Positions 1 to 9,892 of a stretch of 64,000 nt of DNA are shown here, in pieces. The DNA is from Streptomyces gardneri. GTDB lineage: Bacteria > Actinomycetota > Actinomycetes > Streptomycetales > Streptomycetaceae. A program made the position numbers and the translations under genes. The notes beneath the pieces are model-generated. The model worked only from the letters and a program-made list of their open reading frames with translations. It was not told where the DNA came from and did no database searches. Numbering within the stretch: position 1 is the stretch's first letter; every line of letters begins with the position of its first letter. Where the stretch lies: the NCBI RefSeq assembly GCF_006539185.1, contig NZ_BJMN01000004.1:18723-82722 (forward strand), read 5' to 3'.

Positions 1-3000
1 CTCGACGAGCCGGCCGTGCTGGAGTCCCTCGACCGGCCGGGAGAGAGCGCGATCGGCGACTTCCTGCGCCGCATGACCCCGGCGGCCGCTGCGCCCGATG
101 AACAACCGGGCAAACTCTCCGCCGCCCAGCAGAGCACGGCCCAACAGCCCGTCGAAGAACCTCCGGGCCTCGACATCGTCTACATCCGGCTGCACCGGCT
201 GGCACTGGTCACGCGCACCCTCTCCCTCACCCCCGACGAACTGCGCCGACTGAGCGCCCAGGGCGACGGAAGCGCCGGATTCGACCCCGCCTCCCTCGTG
301 ACCGCCCCCAACCCCGAAGGGCTCGCCGCCCACCTGCGGCTGGCGGAGTACGCCGGCCTGCGCGACCGGCTGACACCGGGCCCCGTACACCTGGCCGATG
401 TGTTCGCCGCGCCCCCCGAGGAGCGCGTCAGAGCCCTCGTCGAAGCGTGCGCATGGGACGAGGCGACGGTGACGGAAGCGCTCACCGCCTGCGGACGGAC
501 ACCCGCGGACCTGACCACGACAGCGCCCCTCCTCGATCTGGAGAAGGCCATCGGGCTCGCCCGCCGGACCGGAGTGCCTCCGACCGTGCTCAAGGCCTGG
601 GTGCGCCCCGACGCCACCAGCGGGGAGCTGCTCCCGCAGGGAGCCGTAGACGCGGTCAAGGCCAAGTACGACCACGAGGCCTGGCTGGAGGTGGCGCGCA
701 CCCTCAACAACCCCCTGCGCGAACGGCAGCGCGACGCGCTCGTGGCCCATGTGTCGGCGACTCTCGGCACCCGATCGCCCGGCGAGCTCTTCGAGCACCT
801 CCTGATCGACGTCGAGATGAGCGCCTGCATGCTCACCTCGCGTCTCAAGCAGGCGATCTCCTCCGTCCAGCTCTTCGTCCAGCGCTGTCTGCTCAACCTG
901 GACCCGGACGTCAGGCCCGGGGACATCGACGCGCAGGAGTGGGAGTGGCGCCGGATGTACCGGCTGTGGGAGGCCAACCGGCGGATCTTCCTCTTCCCCG
1001 AGAACTGGATCGAACCCGAACTCCGCGACGACAAGAGCCCGTTCTTCAAGGACCTGGAGGCGGAACTCCTCCAGACGGACGTCAGCCCGGACACCGTCCG
1101 GCGCGGTCTCCTGGGCTATCTGCGCAAGGCCGAGAGCGTGGCCAACCTGGAGGTGTGCGGATTCCACTCGCACACCCAGGACGAAAAGGCCGTCCTGCAC
1201 GTCTTCGGGCGCACCCGCACCGGCGTACCCCGCACCTACTACTACCGCCGGCAGATCGACGGCACCGAGTGGACACCTTGGGAACCCGTGCCCGTCGACA
1301 TCGAAGGCGTGGAGAAGGAGGACGCCGCCGGACTGAGCGGCGTGCACCTGTTGCCCGTCGTGTGGCGGGGCAAACTCTTCCTCTTCTGGCCCCAGTTCGT
1401 GAAGAAGACCCGCAAGAGCAAGCTCATCGGCACCACCGTCACGTCCGACAAGATGGAGCTGGCCGAGCCCCTGGTCTACTGGGAGGTCAAGGTCGCCTGG
1501 AGCTGCTACGAGAACGGCAATTGGTCACCCAAGCAGGTCACCACGGACCTGATCGAATGGCCCGCGCCCCCGGCGAGACGGGTCAAGCGGATCGGAAGGA
1601 TCGGGGGGAGGAGCTCCGGCCCGCCACGTCAGCCCACCGTGGACGATGTCGCCGGGCTGCCGATGAACATGCGGCTGCGGTCCCGGATCGACGGCGACGT
1701 CCTCAACGTCGAAATGGTCATGCGCGGTAACGACACCGCGAGCTATCCCTTCGACGCACACGGCTTCGACCTCGTCTTCAACGACCCCAGCGCGGCACCC
1801 CTCTTCGTCTTCCGCGCATCCACTGCCCGCCGCCCCCTGAACGTCGGCACCGGAAGATTCCAGCGGCAGCACTCGGCCGGGTCGCTGAACGTGGGATCGA
1901 CCGAACGCAAGCTGATGCCCTTCGTCCGCATCCTCAACCAGGCCCCCTGGTTCAGCGTGACCCCCGCCGCCCAGCACGACCTGCCCCCGCTCGACACGGT
2001 GCTCTTCTACCAGGACGACCGGCACGGCTACCTGGTCCACCTGCGAGAGCGGACCGACTCCTCGCTGCTGCGCGTCCCGCCGGTGCGGCTCGACCCCGGC
2101 GGAGGCCTGCCCCTCGGCGACCTGCTCCGCCGCCGGGCCAACCGCCCCCGCCCCGTCCTGCCCCGCCCGCCGGCCCTCGTGATCGACTCCTCCCCGTGGC
2201 GGACCGCCGACCGTCTGCTGCTCCCCGGCACGGTGCGCAGAGCCGTGTCCGGGCTGGAGCCGGTCGAATCGATCACCACGGTGGCCGCCGTCCGCCCCTT
2301 GATGGCCCTCACCGCCCTGCCGGTCGTGGGGGAGGGACTCCTCGCCTCGCTCGCAGACGCGCCGCCCGCCGAGGAAACCTTTCTTTCTGTCGTGGCAACC
2401 TTCATGGAAAGCCTGCGCCCCGAAACGCGCGGAGCGCTCGCCGCCGCGGCCATCGGCGACCTGCAGGTGCCGAAGACGGTGGACACCCGCTTCGTCACCT
2501 TCTTCCACCCTCACCTGAGCACCTTCGTCGAGCGGCTCGAACGCCTCGGCCCGGCAGGCCTGTTCACCCTCGACACCCAGTCCCTGACCAAGCCCGCGTT
2601 CGCCGAGACCTTCCTGCCGGTGGCCGAGCGGGTGCTCGAACCGCACCCCGGTCACGGCGTCGACTTCGACCCGGGAGGCGCCTACTCCGGCTACAACTGG
2701 GAACTCTTCCTCCACGTACCGCTGCTGCTCGCCACCCGGCTCAGCCGGCATCAGCGCTTCGCCGAGGCACAGCGCTGGTTCCACTACGTCTTCGACCCCA
2801 CGGACAACTCGCCCGAGGGAGGGTCCCGCCGCTTCTGGCGCGTCAAGCCACTGCGTGAGACCGGACCCGAATCCCTCGAGGACCTGTTCTCCCGCATCAC
2901 CCCGGGGGAGCAGAACACCCCCGAGGAGCAGCGAGTCGTCGACCAGCTGCGGGCACTGGCCGAGCACCCCTTCCAGCCCCACCGCGTCGCGCGGCTGCGC

Positions 3001-5826
3001 CCCACCGCGTACCAGAAGTACGTGGTGATGAAGTATCTGGACAACCTGATCGCCTGGGGCGACCAGCTCTTCACACGCGACACCATCGAGTCGATCAACG
3101 AAGCCACCCAGCTGTACGTCCTGGCCGCCCGGCTCCTCGGCAAGCGACCCGAATCCGTCAACCGGACCGCCCGCAGCGCCGCACAGAGCTTCGCGGAGCT
3201 GCGGCCCCACCTGGACGAAGCGGGCAACGCCCTCGCCGACCTCGAGAACCGCCTGCCCTTCGCCTCCCTCATCCCCCCACTGCCGGGAACCGCATCGACC
3301 GGAGTGTCGGTCCTCCTCGGCATGGGCCGGGCGCTGTACTTCTGCATCCCGCAGAACGAGAGAGTGCTCGGCTACTGGGACGTCGTCGAGGATCGGCTCT
3401 TCAAGATCCGCAACTGCATGAACATCAGCGGCGTCGTGCGCCAGCTCCCTCTGTTCGAACCCCCCATCGACCCGGCCCTGCTGGTCCGGGCCGCCGCGGC
3501 CGGCGTCGAGATCGCCGACGTCGTCGCCGATCTCGCCGCCCCGGCACCCCGGCACCGATTCCGCGTGCTGCTGCGCAGAGCCATCGAGATGTGCTCCGAG
3601 GTCCAGAGCTTCGGCGCGGCGATGCTGGCCGCCCAGGAGAAGAAGGACGGCGAGGCCCTCGCCGTGGTGCGTGCCCGGCACGAACGCTCCGTCGTCGAAG
3701 CCATGACGCTGGTGAAGGACTGGCAGGTCGCCGAGGCGGACGCAGCCGTCGGGGCGCTCCGGGCCGCCAGGGACACCGCGATCCACCAGCTCTTCCACTA
3801 CAGCCGCCTGCTGGGCGAACAGCCCCCGACGGTCGCGGAGGAACCCCCGGCACCCGACACCCCGAAGACCCGCCCGTCCGTCGGCGGAACACCGCTCTAC
3901 ACGCCGACCGGCAGGTTCGAGCTCTCGGACGGCGGCAAGATCTCCGTCGCGGGCGAAGCGGTCGGGGCCGCCGCGGGCCAGCTGGTCGCCGGACCGCTCG
4001 GAGCGGCCGTCGGCGCGGCGCTCGGCGCCGCCGCCGGGTCCATCGACGTGGTCTCGCTGCAGAGCGGTGCGAAGATGCTCACCTACGAACAGGACGAGCT
4101 GTTCCAGGCCTTCCTCGCTACCACACACGCCATGGCGGGCGCCGTGGCCGAGGGCATCGCGCCCCTGCTGAACCTCATCCCTCAGTTCGAGATCGCCGTC
4201 AAGCCGGTCGGCGTGGGCGGCGGCGCCGTGCTCGGCGGTATGGCCCTCGCCGCCGGCGCCACGTCGGTGGCCAAGGTCCTCGACGCCGTCGGGCGCTGGC
4301 ACGCCTTCAAGTCATCGCTGGCGCAGAAGCTGGCCGGAGTCGTCTGGCGCGAGCAGGACCACGCCTTCCAGCGGAACGCGGCCGTGCACCAGATCGCCCA
4401 GACCGACCGGGAGATGATCGCCGCACAGATCCGCAAGGCACTCGGCGAGGCCGACCGCGATGTCCACACCAAGCAGGTCGAGCAGGCCGCCGAAGCCGAG
4501 CGCGTCCTGAAGGACAAGTACACCGACGAAGAGCTCTACGGCTGGATGGAACGCGAAAGCGCGGCCCTGTACCTGCGCGCCTTCCAACTCGCCCAGGACC
4601 TCGCCAAGCAGGCCGAACGCAGCTACCGCTTCGAGCTGGGCATCACCGACGCCACGGGGCCCCAGTCGCCTCCGTCGCCCATCGCCGAGGCGGGCAGCTG
4701 GGACAGCCTGCGCAAGGGCCTCCTCGCCGGAGAACGGCTGCACCTCGCGCTGCGCCGGCTGGAGCGCGCGTACGAGGAGCAGGGCACCCGGGAGCTGGAG
4801 CTGACCCGGCACATCTCCCTGCTCCAGCTCGACCCCGAGGCACTACTGCGGCTGCGGGCCACCGGCGCCTGCGAGTTCGAGGTACCGGAAACCCTCTTCG
4901 ACCTGGACTTCCCCGGCCACTACTTCCGCCGGATCAAGACCGTCTCGATCAGCGTCCCCTGCGTCGTGGGCCCCTACATGGGAGTCTCCGGGACTCTCAC
5001 CCTGCTGGGAAACCGCGTCCGGACCACGACCACGGGCGGGAGCGCGTACCCCGAGCGCACGGACGAGAACGACGCCCGCTTCGTCCGCGACCTCGTGCCC
5101 ATCCAGTCGATCGCCACGAGCGGTGGCCAGAACGACAGCGGCATGTTCGAGCTCGACTTCCGCGACGACCGGTACCTCCCCTTCGAGGGAGCCGGTGCGG
5201 TCTCCCGTTGGCGCTTCGAACTCCCGCAGGAATTCCGTCAGTTCGACTACGAGAGCGTCTCCGACCTGATCCTGCACCTGCGCTACACCGCCCGTGACGG
5301 CGGAGCCCCGCTACGCGCCAAGGCCGTCGACTCGCTGCGTGCGACCTTCTCGGGACAGAGTGCGGAGCCGGGCGCCCCCGCCCCCCTCACCCGCATGATC
5401 AGCGTGCGCCACGAGTTCCCGGACGCCTGGCACCGCTTCCTGAACACCCCCACCGGAGCGGACCGCGTCCTGGCCCTGCCCATCTCGAAACGACGTTTCC
5501 CCTACTTCGCCTCCCGAGGCGAGGTGCACGTGACCCGCCTCGCCGTCTTCTCCGTCGGCTCCGACACCGCCCTGTCGGAACTACGGCTCTCCGTCAAGGA
5601 CCCCACGGCCGACGACGGACCGGCCCGGACCACCACCCTCACGCCGAGCGGGGGCCCGACCGCGCCGGGCCTGACCGTCTACCGCCACCAAGGAGACCTG
5701 GACGAGGCTGTCACCGACAACGAGGCCACCGTCTGGGAGATCGCCGTACGAGCACCCGCCGACCCCTTCACCCCACCTCAGGACCTGGTACTGCTCTGCG
5801 ACTACACCTTCACGCTGGCTCCGTAG
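1..5826 (+). CDS. Tc toxin subunit A (TcA-like), 5' end outside window
   Basis: The reading frame is open from base 1, so the N-terminus lies upstream; 1941 codons are visible and family members are often about 2500 residues. TcA forms the pentameric translocation channel and receptor-binding part of ABC/Tc toxin complexes, injecting a TcB-TcC cocoon. Seen: the ABC-toxin N-terminal region at about residues 220-345 (motif PENWIEPELRDD), a neuraminidase-like domain at about 370-560 (KLFLFWPQ), a Gly/Ala-rich stretch at about 1318-1350, a long helical region at about 1435-1620, and a C-terminal TcB-binding domain to the end. The frame is intact. TcB/TcC partners are not in the window and may lie upstream. 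Confidence 0.9.
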   Translation, partial: LDEPAVLESLDRPGESAIGDFLRRMTPAAAAPDEQPGKLSAAQQSTAQQPVEEPPGLDIVYIRLHRLALVTRTLSLTPDELRRLSAQGDGSAGFDPASLVTAPNPEGLAAHLRLAEYAGLRDRLTPGPVHLADVFAAPPEERVRALVEACAWDEATVTEALTACGRTPADLTTTAPLLDLEKAIGLARRTGVPPTVLKAWVRPDATSGELLPQGAVDAVKAKYDHEAWLEVARTLNNPLRERQRDALVAHVSATLGTRSPGELFEHLLIDVEMSACMLTSRLKQAISSVQLFVQRCLLNLDPDVRPGDIDAQEWEWRRMYRLWEANRRIFLFPENWIEPELRDDKSPFFKDLEAELLQTDVSPDTVRRGLLGYLRKAESVANLEVCGFHSHTQDEKAVLHVFGRTRTGVPRTYYYRRQIDGTEWTPWEPVPVDIEGVEKEDAAGLSGVHLLPVVWRGKLFLFWPQFVKKTRKSKLIGTTVTSDKMELAEPLVYWEVKVAWSCYENGNWSPKQVTTDLIEWPAPPARRVKRIGRIGGRSSGPPRQPTVDDVAGLPMNMRLRSRIDGDVLNVEMVMRGNDTASYPFDAHGFDLVFNDPSAAPLFVFRASTARRPLNVGTGRFQRQHSAGSLNVGSTERKLMPFVRILNQAPWFSVTPAAQHDLPPLDTVLFYQDDRHGYLVHLRERTDSSLLRVPPVRLDPGGGLPLGDLLRRRANRPRPVLPRPPALVIDSSPWRTADRLLLPGTVRRAVSGLEPVESITTVAAVRPLMALTALPVVGEGLLASLADAPPAEETFLSVVATFMESLRPETRGALAAAAIGDLQVPKTVDTRFVTFFHPHLSTFVERLERLGPAGLFTLDTQSLTKPAFAETFLPVAERVLEPHPGHGVDFDPGGAYSGYNWELFLHVPLLLATRLSRHQRFAEAQRWFHYVFDPTDNSPEGGSRRFWRVKPLRETGPESLEDLFSRITPGEQNTPEEQRVVDQLRALAEHPFQPHRVARLRPTAYQKYVVMKYLDNLIAWGDQLFTRDTIESINEATQLYVLAARLLGKRPESVNRTARSAAQSFAELRPHLDEAGNALADLENRLPFASLIPPLPGTASTGVSVLLGMGRALYFCIPQNERVLGYWDVVEDRLFKIRNCMNISGVVRQLPLFEPPIDPALLVRAAAAGVEIADVVADLAAPAPRHRFRVLLRRAIEMCSEVQSFGAAMLAAQEKKDGEALAVVRARHERSVVEAMTLVKDWQVAEADAAVGALRAARDTAIHQLFHYSRLLGEQPPTVAEEPPAPDTPKTRPSVGGTPLYTPTGRFELSDGGKISVAGEAVGAAAGQLVAGPLGAAVGAALGAAAGSIDVVSLQSGAKMLTYEQDELFQAFLATTHAMAGAVAEGIAPLLNLIPQFEIAVKPVGVGGGAVLGGMALAAGATSVAKVLDAVGRWHAFKSSLAQKLAGVVWREQDHAFQRNAAVHQIAQTDREMIAAQIRKALGEADRDVHTKQVEQAAEAERVLKDKYTDEELYGWMERESAALYLRAFQLAQDLAKQAERSYRFELGITDATGPQSPPSPIAEAGSWDSLRKGLLAGERLHLALRRLERAYEEQGTRELELTRHISLLQLDPEALLRLRATGACEFEVPETLFDLDFPGHYFRRIKTVSISVPCVVGPYMGVSGTLTLLGNRVRTTTTGGSAYPERTDENDARFVRDLVPIQSIATSGGQNDSGMFELDFRDDRYLPFEGAGAVSRWRFELPQEFRQFDYESVSDLILHLRYTARDGGAPLRAKAVDSLRATFSGQSAEPGAPAPLTRMISVRHEFPDAWHRFLNTPTGADRVLALPISKRRFPYFASRGEVHVTRLAVFSVGSDTALSELRLSVKDPTADDGPARTTTLTPSGGPTAPGLTVYRHQGDLDEAVTDNEATVWEIAVRAPADPFTPPQDLVLLCDYTFTLAP

Positions 5827-6102
5827 GCAGCCCGACGAAACGTGCTGAGCTGACACCGTGAGGCCGAAGAGCAGTACCGCACAGAGGACCCGGAAGCCCA
5901 TGGGCCACCATCCTGTACCTCGGGATTTCAGACTGACCGACCCCGCCCCGTCGCCGCCTACTCGTCGCGGACGAGCCCGAGCGGGAACCGAACTGATCCT
6001 TCCCCGGTCAGTGTGAGTGCAGTACTTCGGTCGCTGCGGGGGAGGCAGGCCGGGCCGCTTGCTCGGTCGCTCTGCGGTGCGGTCTTCAGGGGAGGGGCAG
6101 GG

Positions 6103-6525
6103 ATGCACGTGTCGAGGGCGGAAGGCGGGGAGTCCGCTGTTGTCGTGGGGATCGGCTGGTATTTGCTGGCTCCCGCCTTGGCCGCCTTCGGCGCGTACGG
6201 CGGCACGGTGTGGACCGTTCGGTCGTGGGCGAGTTGTCCCCTCGGGAACGACGCCAGTGGCAACGTAGGGCTGCTGATGACGCTGCCCGTCGTGTGGCTC
6301 TGCATGACCCTGTTGCTGCTTCTGATCCAACTCGCTATGCGGAGGTGGCCCCTTCGGGGCGGGCGGGCAGCCGTGTGGCTGGCACCGCTTGCGGCAGCCG
6401 TCGCACTGACGCTGCTGTACCGGCTCGGGATGGATTGGCCGTACGACCCGCCCGGTGGCGCATGTATGGAGGGCTATCCGCTCTTCCCGTTCACGGGCAA
6501 GACGGGCCCGCACTCCGCCGAGTAG
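6103..6525 (+). CDS. small integral membrane protein, unknown function
   Basis: 140 residues. I chose the ATG at 6103 because a purine-rich GGGGAGGGGCAG lies just upstream; an in-frame start at 6013 has no such site. Three hydrophobic segments are visible (about residues 13-30, 55-78 and 88-105), followed by a short polar tail. No catalytic motif or known family was recognised. It follows the toxin gene by 276 bp, in which I see no gene, so co-transcription is unlikely to be obligatory. Confidence 0.6.
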   Translation: MHVSRAEGGESAVVVGIGWYLLAPALAAFGAYGGTVWTVRSWASCPLGNDASGNVGLLMTLPVVWLCMTLLLLLIQLAMRRWPLRGGRAAVWLAPLAAAVALTLLYRLGMDWPYDPPGGACMEGYPLFPFTGKTGPHSAE

Positions 6526-6645
6526 CCGCCTGCGGGTTGACGCTCCTGGTGAAGGTGCAGGTCGGTGCCCGGGCGGCGGTCCGTCTCCGGGCCTAGGACC
6601 TGCGCCCCATGCGCACCGTGAACCGGCTGGCTAACGTCGGCGCAC

Positions 6646-7143
6646 ATGCAAGCTACGGAGATCATTCGCCGCAACACGGCCGAGCGCAGGCGGGACACCC
6701 TGGAACGGCTCGGCTCGGAGCGTGACATATGGGTGTCGACGGCCCACCCCGAACACGGCCCGCATCAGGTGCCACTGTGGTTTCTGTGGGACGGTCGGGC
6801 GATGTGGATGTGTACCAGCGCGGACTCCGCGACCGTGCGCAACGTCCGCAAGGAACCCCGTGTACGGCTGGCGCTGCCGGATACCGTTGACGTGGTGCTG
6901 CTGCAAGGGGAGGTGAAGTGGTATCCCGCGCGGGAGGTGCCAGAGGATGCCGCAGATGCGTTCGCGGACAAGTTCGGCTGGGACCCGCGGAGGGAAGAGA
7001 CCCCCTTCGTCTACCTGTGCGTGGAGCCGCGGACAGTGCGCGCCTGGCGCGGAGTCCCGGAACTCGGTGGCAGGGTCGTGATGGGAGTTCGAGGAGAAGC
7101 TTCGGACCGGATGGGTGGCGACCACCCTCCCGGAAGGCGCTGA
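6646..7143 (+). CDS. pyridoxamine 5'-phosphate oxidase-like flavin-binding protein
   Basis: 165 residues with the split-barrel fold pattern of the PNPOx/F420 flavin-binding family: an early strand with the motif IWVSTAHPEHGPHQVPLWF, a second strand WMCTSADSATVRNV, and the C-terminal RTVRAWRGVPEL characteristic of actinobacterial members. Such proteins bind FMN or F420 and reduce or store small substrates; the substrate is unknown. A TAACGT hexamer sits about 10 bp before the ATG and there is no ribosome site, so the mRNA may be leaderless. The last ~25 residues (from GVRGEAS) do not look like the family and read into DNA shared with the next gene, suggesting a recombination junction near 7080. 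Confidence 0.75.
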   Translation: MQATEIIRRNTAERRRDTLERLGSERDIWVSTAHPEHGPHQVPLWFLWDGRAMWMCTSADSATVRNVRKEPRVRLALPDTVDVVLLQGEVKWYPAREVPEDAADAFADKFGWDPRREETPFVYLCVEPRTVRAWRGVPELGGRVVMGVRGEASDRMGGDHPPGRR

Positions 7144-8047
7144 GGCATCCGCGCACGATCTGGCGCACTGGAAGTTCAGCGAGCCGCGGAGTTGGCTCAC
7201 TCCTGAACTGCTGGTCGCCGAAGTCCGCGACACCATCGACCAGCTGAACAAGCGGCCCGACTCGACCGGCCGTTGCCTGGCCGCCGTCGATGTCTTCCTC
7301 GCGGATCGGACAGAGGACAACAGGGCTGCGGCACACACCGCGTTCCTGGCCATCCCGTCCTCACAGCGCCGCTACGCGCTGGGCGACATGGACAGCAAGG
7401 ACTGGCCGCTGCGGGTTCTGGTGGCAGGGCCCGGAGGCCGGACCTACCTGCCGAGCGACCCGCCGGTCTCGCAGAAGAACTACGACAGGGCCCTCGCGTA
7501 CTTCGAGGAGCGCGCCCGCTGGAGCGCGGAGCGCGAAAAGCGCGTCCCCGCAGACGGACCGGCGGCCCCGTACGCCCCGGCGGTCCAGCTCTACCACTCG
7601 TTTCCGAACAAGCAGGTGGCCGATCCCGGCCGCCTCGGACTGCGCAACGACTACCCCGCCCCGATCACCGTCGGCAAGGTCGTCTACCCCTCCGTCGCCC
7701 ATGCCTACTGGGCCCTGTCGGTCGCTCAGCCGGAGGCCCGCAGCGAGATCACGGCAGCGGACACCGCTGCCGCAGCACGCAAGCTCGCGGCCGCGACAGC
7801 TCGCCGTGAGAGCTGGGAGCACGTCCGCGCCGCCGTCATGACCAGCCTGCTCCGCGCCAAGTACGACCAGCATCCCGAGCTGGCCGAGATCCTGCTGGCG
7901 ACGGACGACGCCACCGTGATCTACGACGACATGGACTCGGCCTTCTGGGGTGACAACGCCGGCCGCGGCCGCAACTGGACCGGTCGTCTCCTCGAACTTG
8001 TCCGCTCCGAACTGCACCTGAGGCGAAACGGCATCCCCGGGCTGTGA
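7115..8047 (+). CDS. NADAR-domain protein, N-terminally truncated
   Basis: 310 residues from a GTG that is the first possible start after an in-frame TGA at 7079. The C-terminal half carries NADAR hallmarks: NDYPAPITVGKVVYPSVAHAYWAL, then ILLATDDATVIYDDMDSAFWG and GRGRNWTGRLLELVRSEL. NADAR proteins are N-glycosidases that remove ADP-ribose-type modifications or act on riboflavin intermediates. The frame upstream of the GTG still reads family-like residues (EFEEKLRTGW) back to the stop, so about 60 N-terminal residues appear to be missing. The reading frame overlaps the preceding gene by 29 bp. Whether the remaining domain is active is uncertain. Confidence 0.75.
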   Translation: MATTLPEGAEASAHDLAHWKFSEPRSWLTPELLVAEVRDTIDQLNKRPDSTGRCLAAVDVFLADRTEDNRAAAHTAFLAIPSSQRRYALGDMDSKDWPLRVLVAGPGGRTYLPSDPPVSQKNYDRALAYFEERARWSAEREKRVPADGPAAPYAPAVQLYHSFPNKQVADPGRLGLRNDYPAPITVGKVVYPSVAHAYWALSVAQPEARSEITAADTAAAARKLAAATARRESWEHVRAAVMTSLLRAKYDQHPELAEILLATDDATVIYDDMDSAFWGDNAGRGRNWTGRLLELVRSELHLRRNGIPGL

Positions 8048-8190
8048 CCGGGCCGAGCGTGCCACTGTCCCGCCGGCCGGGCCGCCGTCCTCTCGGCGGG
8101 CAGTGCCCTCCCCGGGAGCTCGGCCGCGGCTCCGGCGTGACGGGCCGGCGGCTAATTGCCACACGGAACGAGGTCGGCGTCTGGGGCTGA

Positions 8191-8277
8191 CACAACATCG
8201 GGCTGCTGTACCAACGACAAGGCCGCTACGACGAGGCCGGGCGCCATCGCCAGCGGGCCGTGGAGCGCAGCCGCTAA
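8191..8277 (+). pseudogene. remnant of a tetratricopeptide-repeat protein C-terminus
   Basis: Between a TGA at 8188 and a TAA at 8275 the frame reads NIGLLYQRQGRYDEAGRH and then RQRAVERSR. This is a single TPR unit as found at the end of actinobacterial NB-ARC/TPR proteins. There is no start codon and no remaining domain, so it is a relic of a larger gene. The rest of 8048-8297 shows nothing recognisable. Confidence 0.6.
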
Positions 8278-8297
8278 GCGGCCGTGACCGGGAGGCT

Positions 8298-9161
8298 TCA
8301 TTCGTTCGTGCGGTAGGTCATGAACCAGTGGGTGTCGAAGTAGCGGGCCATCGTGAAGGGATGGTCCTTCTCAAGGAGGATGCGGCAGACGAACTCCGCG
8401 GTGGAACAGGCGAAGGGGACGTTCTCGCCGTCGACTGTCTGCATGGTGACGGGCCAGTGGTCAGGGTCTCCGTCGTCGATCTGCCAGCAGTACAGATTCT
8501 CGTGCTCGGTGCCTGCCCAGATGAGCAGGCCGTCCTTCTTCAAGTCGGTCCACGGTTCCTGGTTCAGATGGAGGTAGGCGTCGAAGGCGCCCTCCCCGAA
8601 CGTCTCCACCATGCGCTTGTAGTCGCGGGGAAGACGCGTGCCCATGCGCGCCTCGATCTGCGCCCAGTCGACGTCCGGTCGCTGGGGCGGCAGGACCCAG
8701 CCGGTGATGCCGATGAGCCGCTCGACCCAGTCCTCGTCCTGCCCGGCGATCCCCGCGGGCAGCACTTGTACCCGCTGCGGGGTGACCACCAGCATCGGCA
8801 CGATGTCGCCCTGCGTATCCAGTGCAGTCCCCGCGCCGAGCCACTGCCCTGCATGGGCCCAGGCCACTACCGTCTCGGCACGGCCTTCGAGGAGGTCGAG
8901 GAGATCTGCGCCATGAACCTCGCCCACGTCCGGGTCGGTGATGCCGTCCAGGACCAGGGTCCGTGGTTCCCCGTGGCGGGAAGCCAGGTTCTCGACCAGC
9001 GCGTGAGGGTCGATGTCCTGCGAGAGGTACAGAACCCCGCTCGGCCGAGGTATCCGGTCCAGCAGGTTGTCGAGCATCGAGTGAGTGAACTCCATGGAGG
9101 ACAGGAAAGCGCACTCCACTGACAAGAGCCCGAGATCCAGCTTCGATGACCATCGGTCCAA
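8298..9161 (-). CDS. SMI1/KNR4 (SUKH) family protein
   Basis: Up to 287 residues. The second half has SUKH-like features: VDWAQIEARMGTRLPRDYK then MVETFGEGAFDAYLHL, and LLIWAGTEHENLYCW. SUKH proteins often serve as immunity proteins to contact-dependent or secreted nuclease toxins, but many stand alone. The first ~140 residues look like a separate alpha/beta domain. The start is unsure: TTG at 9161, a GTG near 9116 or ATG at 9095; none has a convincing ribosome site. No toxin gene is adjacent, though a Tc toxin lies 2.5 kb away; a link is speculative. Confidence 0.7.
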   Translation of the reverse strand: MDRWSSKLDLGLLSVECAFLSSMEFTHSMLDNLLDRIPRPSGVLYLSQDIDPHALVENLASRHGEPRTLVLDGITDPDVGEVHGADLLDLLEGRAETVVAWAHAGQWLGAGTALDTQGDIVPMLVVTPQRVQVLPAGIAGQDEDWVERLIGITGWVLPPQRPDVDWAQIEARMGTRLPRDYKRMVETFGEGAFDAYLHLNQEPWTDLKKDGLLIWAGTEHENLYCWQIDDGDPDHWPVTMQTVDGENVPFACSTAEFVCRILLEKDHPFTMARYFDTHWFMTYRTNE

Positions 9162-9313
9162 GTAAGCGGTGTCACCGTGCCGTCGAGCTCAGGGGGTGAG
9201 CCCTCCGTTCACGGCGCGGAGGTGGAGCCGTTGGTGCCACTCGTCGGCGTCCGGTCCGGGGGCGATGGCCCCGACGCCTTGCCCGCGAGGTCACCGCTTC
9301 GCTGGGGCCTGGG

Positions 9314-9892
9314 TCAGCGCGTGCGTACGCCGTCGATGGCGATCGCGAGCAGGAGCTCGGCCTCGGCCGCGCCGTCGGGGTCCTGTTCGGTGGCCAGTGC
9401 GATGGCGCCGACGAGTTTCAGCAGCCGGGTGATGGTGACCTCGGGGCGCACGGCGTCCGCCGCTCGGGCGCGGATGAGGAGGGCGTCTCCGGCGCTGGTG
9501 ATCATGTCGTGGCAGGTCTCGCCCAGGGACGGGTCCGCGTCACGCATCAGGGACGTCCCCAGCCCCCGGTTGGCCACGGCGTGTGCGCCGACGGCGCGGA
9601 GCCAGGTGGACAAGGCCTGGCCCGGATCGGGTTCGGCGAGCAGATCGCCGGCCCTCGCGCACAGAGCCTCCACCCGGTCCTTGAAGACCGCCTCCAGAAG
9701 CGCCTGCCGGGAGGGGAAGTGGCGGTGCAGGGTGGCCGACCCGACTCCGGCGCGGCGGGCGACCTCCTCCAGGGAGGCGTCGGCGCCGTGCTCGGCGATC
9801 AGCTCTCCCGCGGCGGCCACGATCCTTTCGAGGTTGCGGCGGGCGTCGGCGCGCATAGGCCGGCGCGGCGGGGTGGCGGCGTCCTTGGGCAC
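9314..9892 (-). CDS. TetR/AcrR family transcriptional regulator
   Basis: 192 residues. The GTG at 9892 was chosen because AGGAG lies five bases upstream of it. The N-terminal helix-turn-helix is clear (ADASLEEVARRAGVGSATLHRHF), and the rest is the all-helical ligand domain. It is transcribed away from the NmrA-like gene at 10013, the usual arrangement of a TetR repressor and its target, so it probably controls the reductase/LLM pair. The inducer is unknown. Confidence 0.88.
   Translation of the reverse strand: MPKDAATPPRRPMRADARRNLERIVAAAGELIAEHGADASLEEVARRAGVGSATLHRHFPSRQALLEAVFKDRVEALCARAGDLLAEPDPGQALSTWLRAVGAHAVANRGLGTSLMRDADPSLGETCHDMITSAGDALLIRARAADAVRPEVTITRLLKLVGAIALATEQDPDGAAEAELLLAIAIDGVRTR

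Noticed and set aside
1525..4302. 925-codon open frame on the minus strand opposite the Tc toxin gene
   Set aside because: It mirrors the codon-position GC bias of the true gene, has no recognisable domain and no ribosome site.
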